From: Butyrivibrio sp.
Lineage (GTDB): Bacteria > Bacillota > Clostridia > Lachnospirales > Lachnospiraceae
Reading direction: 5' to 3'
Assembly: GCA_017620235.1 (NCBI GenBank)
Contig: JAFZQT010000082.1
Coordinates: 1 to 42,468 of the forward strand
Length of the DNA stretch: 42,468 nucleotides
Part shown: positions 37,264 through 42,468 of the stretch, in pieces
How the letters are laid out: each line of letters opens with the position of its first letter
Position numbering within the stretch: the first letter of the stretch is position 1
Translations under genes and position numbers: made by a program
The notes under the pieces: model-generated
Told to the model about the DNA's origin: nothing
What the model saw: the letters and a program-made list of their open reading frames with translations, nothing else
Databases searched by the model: none

Positions 37264-37761
37264 TTAACCCGTAAGGTCAATATTTGCACCAACAAGTCCC
37301 TGGCGGTGCAGTGCTTTTCTTTCTTTTTGATAAGGATTGTCTTCGTTTTCGTAGCGGATCTTCGTGGTTGTTTCTCCTCCGCAGACATAGGTTCTGCCAC
37401 ACTCGGGGCATACAGCTGTCTTTATCGAAACAGATGCCTGAAGAACTTTGCCGTTGTTCATGGCGGCGTCCTTGTAGGCGTTACTTACGTGTTCAGCCTC
37501 GTGACCGCGCACTCTTGCAGGAGCGGACTGCGGACTTATGTGCTGAGCGCTCTTAAAAGAAACCATCTCATCCGAACCGTCCTGATATTTGCGGTTCTTG
37601 CAGGTTTCACACTCTGCGGGAGATGATACTCTGCCCGGTGCCTTTTCGGTTGAGGCATTGGGATTCAATATGGGTTTGTTTCCGGCTACAGCACTTGTGC
37701 CGATAGCGGCGGCTGATCTGTATGGCGCATATCCGCTGCCTATCGCACCGATAATACTCAT
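37264..37761 (-). CDS. Putative HExxH metalloprotease-like protein with Cys pairs
   Basis: 165 residues, no signal peptide. Zincin-like motif H87-E-A-E-H91 within RVRGHEAEHV, plus cysteines C51/C54 (CETC), C118/C121 (CPEC) and C127 that could bind a second metal. The combination recalls the SprA-related putative metalloproteases, where a conserved VxxHExxH block occurs; assignment is tentative. It lies 10 nt after the gene for a small membrane protein and 17 nt before the DUF975 gene. Substrate unknown. Confidence 0.65.
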   Translation of the reverse strand: MSIIGAIGSGYAPYRSAAAIGTSAVAGNKPILNPNASTEKAPGRVSSPAECETCKNRKYQDGSDEMVSFKSAQHISPQSAPARVRGHEAEHVSNAYKDAAMNNGKVLQASVSIKTAVCPECGRTYVCGGETTTKIRYENEDNPYQKERKALHRQGLVGANIDLTG

Positions 37762-37771
37762 AACTTCTAAA

Positions 37772-38170
37772 TTACCTCGATTTCAGTTCATTTAACATAT
37801 CATCAAAACTGATCCCGTTCAGCTGCTCAGACATTATGTTTAGCTGCTGACGTTGCTCAGGATTGGTTAGTACTGAATGGATGCTGGTCACCATTACCGT
37901 GTATCCGAGAACTACTCCGACAGTTCCGAGAACAATTGCTTTTTTTGCCTGCGGAAGAAATGTCTTCATGGTTCCCTTTGACAAAAGAGCAAGAACGACT
38001 GCGACGCCTCCAATAATAATACCTGTGTAAAAAATAATGCAGAGCGGGATTGAGAACATTCCCAAAACTCCTGCAAATCTGGCAAGCGCTACGTGGCTGT
38101 CCAGTTCGTTATGCATCTTGTTGTAGTTGTAATTGTTGTAATAGTATTTCTCTTCGTCGTTTTCTGGCAT
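37772..38170 (-). CDS. Small two-to-three-helix membrane protein
   Basis: 132 residues. Charged, Tyr/Asn-rich N-terminus (KYYYNNYNYNKM), hydrophobic helices at about 27-61 and 78-97, and a polar C-terminus (QLNGISFDDMLNELKSR). No family recognised. AAAGGAG lies about 15 nt before the ATG, and a promoter with TTGTAA-17-TAAAAT lies upstream. First gene of the minus-strand run. The Tyr/Asn-rich cytoplasmic tail echoes that of the HtrA-like protease in this window. Confidence 0.65.
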   Translation of the reverse strand: MPENDEEKYYYNNYNYNKMHNELDSHVALARFAGVLGMFSIPLCIIFYTGIIIGGVAVVLALLSKGTMKTFLPQAKKAIVLGTVGVVLGYTVMVTSIHSVLTNPEQRQQLNIMSEQLNGISFDDMLNELKSR

Positions 38171-38216
38171 TTATACTATGAAGAACTCCTTTTCAAATTT
38201 GAGGTTAATTACTTAA

Positions 38217-38245
38217 ATTTTAGTATAAAACCCCGTATTTTACAA
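38217..38245 (-). promoter_or_regulatory. Promoter of the minus-strand run 38170-34597
   Basis: Minus strand TTGTAA (plus 38240-38245), 17-nt spacer, TAAAAT (plus 38217-38222), 47 nt before the start codon. Confidence 0.55.
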
Positions 38246-38267
38246 TGCTTTGACATTTTAAGGACTC

Positions 38268-38297
38268 TTGAAATACGCCCGCAAGGCTTGGTATAAT
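38268..38297 (+). promoter_or_regulatory. Promoter of tex
   Basis: TTGAAA (38268-38273), 18-nt spacer, perfect TATAAT (38292-38297), giving a leader of about 85 nt before ATG 38390. Confidence 0.7.
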
Positions 38298-38304
38298 ATG
38301 GGAG

Positions 38305-38363
38305 TGCGCGGTTTATGAAAAAATAATCAAAAATTATTCTTTTTATCATAATTTCAGCGCGCA
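38305..38363 (+). other. Long imperfect hairpin in tex leader
   Basis: Outer arms TGCGCG (38305-38310) / CGCGCA (38358-38363) and inner arms TTATGAAAAAATAAT / ATTATTCTTTTTATCATAA with two bulges, loop CAAAA. It lies between the promoter and the GAGGTAG ribosome site, so it would be in the mRNA leader. No T tract at its outer end. Confidence 0.5.
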
Positions 38364-38389
38364 AAGCATATATATACTGCGAGGTAGGT

Positions 38390-41107
38390 ATGGATATAGT
38401 AGTAAAGATAAAAGAAGAGCTTAATGTTGAAAAGTGGCAGGTAGAAGCCGCTATTAAGCTTATTGATGAAGGAAATACCATTCCCTTTATCTCACGTTAC
38501 AGAAAGGAAGTAACAGGCTCATTAAATGACGAGCAGCTTCGTAACCTTGATGAGAGACTTAAGTATTTAAGAGGACTTGAGGAGAGAAGAGAGCAGGTTC
38601 TTGCTTCTATCGAAGAACAGGGCAAGATGACAGATGAGCTCAAGGCTAAGATCATCGCGGCAGAGACAATGGTTGCGATCGAAGACCTCTATCTTCCTTA
38701 TCGTCCAAAGAGAAAGACAAGGGCAAGTGTTGCCAGAGAAAAAGGGCTTGAAGGATTATCCGAGATCATTCTCGCGCAGGAGATTACAGGCTCTTTGGAA
38801 GAAGCGGCTAAGAGTTTCGTTGACGCCGAGAAAGGTGTAAACGACGAGAGTGAAGCCATCCGCGGAGCAATGGATATCATCGCTGAGGATATTTCAGACA
38901 ATGCCGACTATCGTACGTATATTAGAGAATCTACAATGGAAAATGGTATTCTTGTCGGAAGAGCAAAGGATGAGAAGGCTCAGAGTGTTTATGAGATGTA
39001 TTACAACTACGATGAGCCGGTGAAAAAAGTTCTCGGACACAGAGTACTTGCTCTTAACAGAGGTGAGGCTGAGAAGTTCCTTGTTGTTAAGATACAGGCT
39101 CCCGAGGAAGACATCCTCAGATACTTGAATACCAAGATTATTAAAAAAGATAACCCTGTGACCACTCCGGTCATCGAAGAGATCACAAGGGATGCATATG
39201 AGAGACTTATAGCTCCCGCAATCGAGAGAGACATCAGAAACGAGCTTACAGAGAACGCTGAAGATGGCGCTATTTCCGTATTTGGAAAGAATCTGACGCA
39301 GCTCCTTATGGCACCTCCTATCGTTGGAAAGACGGTTCTCGGATGGGATCCCGCTTTCAGAACAGGATGTAAGCTTGCTATTGTTGATGCAACGGGAAAA
39401 GTTCTCGATACAAAGGTTATTTATCCCACAGCACCTCAGAATAAAGTTGAGGAAGCCAAGGCAGATCTTAAGAAACTTATAGATAAATACAATGTTGACC
39501 TCATTTCCGTAGGAAACGGAACGGCGTCAAGAGAGTCCGAACAGGTCATCGTTGAACTTATAAAAGAACTTGATAGACCGGTTCAGTACGTAATCGTAAA
39601 TGAAGCCGGAGCATCAGTTTATTCTGCAAGTAAACTTGCAACTGAGGAGTTCCCACAATTCGATGTTGGTCAAAGAAGCGCTGCCTCCATAGCACGACGA
39701 CTTCAAGATCCACTTGCAGAATTGGTTAAGATCGATCCCAAGTCAATTGGTGTCGGTCAGTATCAGCACGATATGAATCAGAAAAAACTTGGCGAGACAC
39801 TTGAGGGTGTTGTTGAGGATTGTGTTAATAAAGTCGGTGTAGATCTTAATACGGCATCGGCACCGCTTCTTCAGTATATTTCGGGTATTTCCAAGGCTAT
39901 TGCCAAGAATATCGTAGATTATAGGGAAGAAAACGGTAAGTTCAAGAGCAGGGCAGAACTTCTTAATGTACCTAAGCTCGGACCAAAGGCATATGAGCAG
40001 TGCGCCGGATTCCTCAGAATAGCTGACGGAGAGAATCCTCTTGATGCTACAAGCGTGCATCCTGAGTCATATGATGCGACTCTTAAGCTTATGGACAAGC
40101 TTGGAATTACATTTGATGATGTTCGCACGGCTCAGAAGAATGCTGCAAAGGCAGTTCTTGAAAAGCCCGCTGCACGTTCTGAGAGTAAGCCTGCACCTAA
40201 GAAAAAGCCCAAGCAGGTTGTGATAAGAAATACAAATACCGCTATGGGAGCGGCTCTTGCAGCAGCACTTGCAGGAAGTAACCTGGCTGTTGTGGATGAA
40301 AATGCTAAGGGCGGAAACGCTTCTGCAAAAGCGGAAAGTGAAGCAGGAAACAAAACAGCATCGTTTTCCGGTAGCGCAGCAGGTTCTCTTTCACACAAGA
40401 TCACTGAAAGTGAGAAAAAGAAGTTGTCCGAGGAGCTTGGTGTCGGAGAGATTACTCTTACAGACATTCTCAGCGAGCTTGAGAAGCCTTCAAGAGATCC
40501 TCGTGAGAGCATGCCCGCACCAATTCTTAGAAGCGACGTTCTTGATATGAATGACCTTAAGCCCGGAATGGTTCTTAAGGGAACAGTCAGAAACGTAATT
40601 GACTTTGGTTGTTTCGTAGATATCGGAGTTCATCAGGATGGACTTGTTCATATTTCACATATCACAGACAGATTCATCAAGCATCCGCTTGAAGCTGTGA
40701 GCGTAGGAGATATTGTAGACGTACAGGTTCTTGATGTCGAAGTTGATAAGAAGAGAATCTCTCTTTCGATGAAGCTTCGTGATCCCGCTCAGGTTGCGGC
40801 AGAGGCTGCGGAAAATGCGGCAAAGAGACCCGCACAGGAAGCTGCAAAAGCTGCTGAAAGAAAGGCAAGAGACGAAGAAGCTAAAAAAGCTGCTAAAGCG
40901 GCAGCTCCTGCAAGAAAGTCTGTAGTTAAGAGAACAACTGTTAAAAAGGCAGAGACTTCGACAAACGCTAATAAGAGTGCAAGCGGCACAACGGCTACAG
41001 TTGCAAAAAAGGCTACAACAAGCGCGACATCCGATGCCGGAGCAGCTCCCGTTAAGAAGTTCAAGAAAAAAGGAATTGTTATTTTTAAAGGTAATGCAAA
41101 CGATTAA
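38390..41107 (+). CDS. tex: Tex RNA-binding transcription accessory protein, enlarged
   Basis: 905 residues against about 720-780 usual. N-terminal Tex helical region (1-200, IPFISRYRKEVTG, DLYLPYRPKRKTRA), RuvC/YqgF-like domain (about 315-440), helix-hairpin-helix pair (about 485-550) and an S1 domain (723-797, GTVRNVIDFGCFVDIGVHQDGLVHIS split by structure). Two additions: an Ala/Ser/Lys-rich insert at about 587-675 before S1 and a histone-H1-like Ala/Lys tail (800-905). It binds nucleic acids and helps transcription. GAGGTAG precedes the ATG; terminator follows. Confidence 0.95.
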   Translation: MDIVVKIKEELNVEKWQVEAAIKLIDEGNTIPFISRYRKEVTGSLNDEQLRNLDERLKYLRGLEERREQVLASIEEQGKMTDELKAKIIAAETMVAIEDLYLPYRPKRKTRASVAREKGLEGLSEIILAQEITGSLEEAAKSFVDAEKGVNDESEAIRGAMDIIAEDISDNADYRTYIRESTMENGILVGRAKDEKAQSVYEMYYNYDEPVKKVLGHRVLALNRGEAEKFLVVKIQAPEEDILRYLNTKIIKKDNPVTTPVIEEITRDAYERLIAPAIERDIRNELTENAEDGAISVFGKNLTQLLMAPPIVGKTVLGWDPAFRTGCKLAIVDATGKVLDTKVIYPTAPQNKVEEAKADLKKLIDKYNVDLISVGNGTASRESEQVIVELIKELDRPVQYVIVNEAGASVYSASKLATEEFPQFDVGQRSAASIARRLQDPLAELVKIDPKSIGVGQYQHDMNQKKLGETLEGVVEDCVNKVGVDLNTASAPLLQYISGISKAIAKNIVDYREENGKFKSRAELLNVPKLGPKAYEQCAGFLRIADGENPLDATSVHPESYDATLKLMDKLGITFDDVRTAQKNAAKAVLEKPAARSESKPAPKKKPKQVVIRNTNTAMGAALAAALAGSNLAVVDENAKGGNASAKAESEAGNKTASFSGSAAGSLSHKITESEKKKLSEELGVGEITLTDILSELEKPSRDPRESMPAPILRSDVLDMNDLKPGMVLKGTVRNVIDFGCFVDIGVHQDGLVHISHITDRFIKHPLEAVSVGDIVDVQVLDVEVDKKRISLSMKLRDPAQVAAEAAENAAKRPAQEAAKAAERKARDEEAKKAAKAAAPARKSVVKRTTVKKAETSTNANKSASGTTATVAKKATTSATSDAGAAPVKKFKKKGIVIFKGNAND

Positions 41108-41113
41108 TTAGTT

Positions 41114-41145
41114 AAATCCCGACCGATTCAGGTCGGGATTTTTTT
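41114..41145. terminator. Terminator between tex and CPBP protease gene
   Basis: Stem AAATCCCGACC / GGTCGGGATTT with loop GATTCA, then TTTTT; the convergent protease gene ends 4 nt later. Confidence 0.9.
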
Positions 41146-41148
41146 GCG

Positions 41149-42048
41149 TTAATCTTCCCAAACGGGTGTAGGCTGCTTCTTTGATTTGATACCGTAGATA
41201 AATAATGCGATGAGTACTACTGTGATCACTACGCAGGCAAATACTGTTCCCTCTACGCCAAAGCCTACGTTGTAAGCAAAGCTGTCTCTTGCGGATGCAG
41301 CGTCAAGCTTGAAGATCGTGAAGGGAGAAACATTTCCGCTGTTGGGGAGACCGAACAGTATTGCCTGTGAAAAGTTCCATCCTGTATGAGCCATGCAAGG
41401 CATCCAAAAGCTGTCGCAGTAGTGAACCATAAGCGCAAATAAAAGGCCTACTAGAACAATGTTTGCGAAGGAAAGAACGGTGATGCCCGGGTTATTTAAA
41501 TGAAGCATACCAAAAAGTAAAGAAGGTGCAACTATAGCAACTGCAGGAGATTTGCAGGTTTTTCTGAAGCGCTGGTACATGAAACCTCTGCAAACTAGTT
41601 CTTCTGAGGATGACTGTATAAATACAGCAATGAAGATCATCAATGAAGCGCCTATCATCTTAACAATACCCATCTGATTGAAATAAAGGTGAACATCCTT
41701 ATTGAGTACTGCGGCAAGGACACATGCGGCGTTCATTGCGACACCGACAATAAGCCCGATAAGCGCATTCTTAAAGTTATTACCTTTGACTTTTTTGCCA
41801 ATTGCGCGAAGGACCGGTCTGTCAGGTTTTACAAGGAAGGAAAAAATAATAACCAGAAGTGAATATATTAGTGTGCTTGCGTATCCTATAAAAGTAATCA
41901 AAAAAGCATTATCTGCCGGAAGTAATGTAATAGCAAGGCTATAAATAATGCCCTGAACGATAAAAAATCCAATAATGATCACAAATTCTAATAGCGGAAT
42001 AAAAGGTAAATTCCAAAATGTCTTCTTTTCTTTAATATTCTTCTCCAT
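41149..42048 (-). CDS. CPBP (CAAX-like) intramembrane metalloprotease
   Basis: 299 residues from ATG 42048, preceded by AAAGGGA; the earlier frame start at 42078 contains that site. About eight hydrophobic helices. Motif 1 SSSEELVCRGFMYQRF (EExxxR), motif 2 LLFGMLHLNNP (His) and motif 3 GWNFSQAILFG carry the expected catalytic and metal-binding residues. Members serve as bacteriocin-immunity or protein-processing proteases; the substrate is unknown. Driven by a promoter with inverted repeats. Confidence 0.9.
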   Translation of the reverse strand: MEKNIKEKKTFWNLPFIPLLEFVIIIGFFIVQGIIYSLAITLLPADNAFLITFIGYASTLIYSLLVIIFSFLVKPDRPVLRAIGKKVKGNNFKNALIGLIVGVAMNAACVLAAVLNKDVHLYFNQMGIVKMIGASLMIFIAVFIQSSSEELVCRGFMYQRFRKTCKSPAVAIVAPSLLFGMLHLNNPGITVLSFANIVLVGLLFALMVHYCDSFWMPCMAHTGWNFSQAILFGLPNSGNVSPFTIFKLDAASARDSFAYNVGFGVEGTVFACVVITVVLIALFIYGIKSKKQPTPVWED

Positions 42049-42090
42049 AAAGTATCCCTTTCGTTTTAATAAAAACATATTTGCTGTGAA

Positions 42091-42159
42091 AATACTACGA
42101 CTAACATACTACGACAGTAGTGGCATACATAATATACCACGTCAGTCGGAGTATGTCAA
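42091..42159 (-). promoter_or_regulatory. Promoter of CPBP protease gene with operator dyads
   Basis: Minus strand TTGACA (plus 42154-42159), 17-nt spacer, TATATT (plus 42131-42136). An inverted repeat ACATACTACGAC (42104-42115) / GTCGGAGTATGT (42145-42156), 11 of 12 matching, brackets the -10, with a second perfect dyad ACTAC-GACA-GTAGT (42108-42121) and another TACTACGA at 42093-42100. It resembles 25601-25681. Confidence 0.7.
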
Positions 42160-42389
42160 ACTCTTTTAAATGCACAATATGGATGTTTTACACATTTAGA
42201 AGGAGAAATCGTATAACAATATTTAATGAGATAACAGCAAAAAATGGCGTGATAAGAAAGTGATTAATAGGTATAATGGATATGTATAATGCCGTAAAAT
42301 AAGTATCTGTTTTACAATGGCATATATAAGAGTAAACAATATGTCGGCGCCTGCTATGGACGCTTATATATTTATTTAGGAGGTTACAT
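42160..42389 (+). promoter_or_regulatory. Upstream region of xylulokinase-like gene
   Basis: Two TATAAT boxes (42272-42277, 42285-42290) lack clear -35 partners. An imperfect hairpin ATGCCGTAAAA ... TTTTACAATGGCAT (42289-42323) and a dyad ATATATAAG (42322-42330) / CTTATATAT (42363-42371) precede AGGAGG at 42378-42383. Apart from these nothing else is seen in this stretch. Confidence 0.4.
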
Positions 42390-42468
42390 ATGCTTTATAT
42401 TGGAGTAGATTTGGGAACGTCATCGGTTAAGCTCGTGCTTATGGATGAGACAGGTAAAATTCACGGAA
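42390..42468 (+). CDS. xylB: FGGY-family sugar kinase, probably xylulokinase, 3' truncated
   Basis: Only 26 codons are in the window. They read MLYIGVDLGTSSVKLVLMDE, the phosphate-binding start of FGGY kinases, with the GVDLGTSSVK wording usual for xylulokinases. A near-ideal AGGAGG lies 7 nt before the ATG. It would phosphorylate D-xylulose for the pentose phosphate pathway, completing xylan use. Other FGGY kinases (ribulo-, fuculo-, glycerol kinase) remain possible because the rest is outside the window. Confidence 0.7.
   Translation, partial: MLYIGVDLGTSSVKLVLMDETGKIHG

Overview
The window is a stretch of AT-leaning Firmicutes chromosome. Gene content and protein style point to a fibre-degrading anaerobe of the Lachnospiraceae (Butyrivibrio or Pseudobutyrivibrio type), but this is inference from protein families, not a taxonomic search. 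No rRNA, tRNA, CRISPR array, insertion sequence or phage gene was recognised.

Layout. (1) 1-1464: 3' part of aspS, closed by a strong terminator. (2) 1687-8941: a complete ten-gene F1Fo ATP synthase operon (two accessory membrane genes, then atpB-E-F-H-A-G-D-C). Its c subunit carries a two-carboxylate, Na+-type ion site. (3) 9049-21826: a glucuronoxylan/aldouronate utilisation region: CE20-like acetylesterase, AraC-type regulator, GH67 alpha-glucuronidase, LplB/YtcP/LplA-type ABC importer, GH3 beta-xylosidase-like enzyme and an FucI-fold isomerase. None of the enzymes has a visible signal peptide, so imported acidic xylo-oligosaccharides would be deacetylated, stripped of (methyl)glucuronic acid and cut to pentoses in the cytoplasm. 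A xylulokinase-like gene starts at the far right edge (42390). (4) 21994-25571: a histidine phosphatase, a very acidic small lipoprotein, a membrane-anchored alpha/beta hydrolase and a GT-C-like membrane protein. (5) 25862-31930: GH25 lysozyme with cell-wall-binding repeats, an AGX-type UDP-sugar pyrophosphorylase, galE, a small conserved protein and an HtrA-type protease. (6) 32013-38170, minus strand: clpX with an unusual N-terminal extension, carbamate kinase, a GH2 glycosidase, a DUF975 membrane protein, an HExxH protein and a small membrane protein. (7) 38390-42468: an enlarged tex, a CPBP/CAAX protease, and the start of xylB.

The most distinctive signals are regulatory. There is a 28-nt near-identical element upstream of both the ABC importer and the GH3 gene; a terminator-like hairpin with a T8 tract directly ahead of the importer start codon; three tight palindromes in the leader of the isomerase gene; a LacI/CcpA-like palindrome exactly inside the promoter spacer of the GH25 gene; a perfect 21-bp palindrome nearby; and TACTAC/GTAGT dyads at two distant minus-strand promoters. 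No clearly new multi-gene system was found. The best candidates for follow-up are the Na+-type c ring, the locus-wide control of aldouronate use, and the FucI-like isomerase as the possible pentose isomerase of this pathway.
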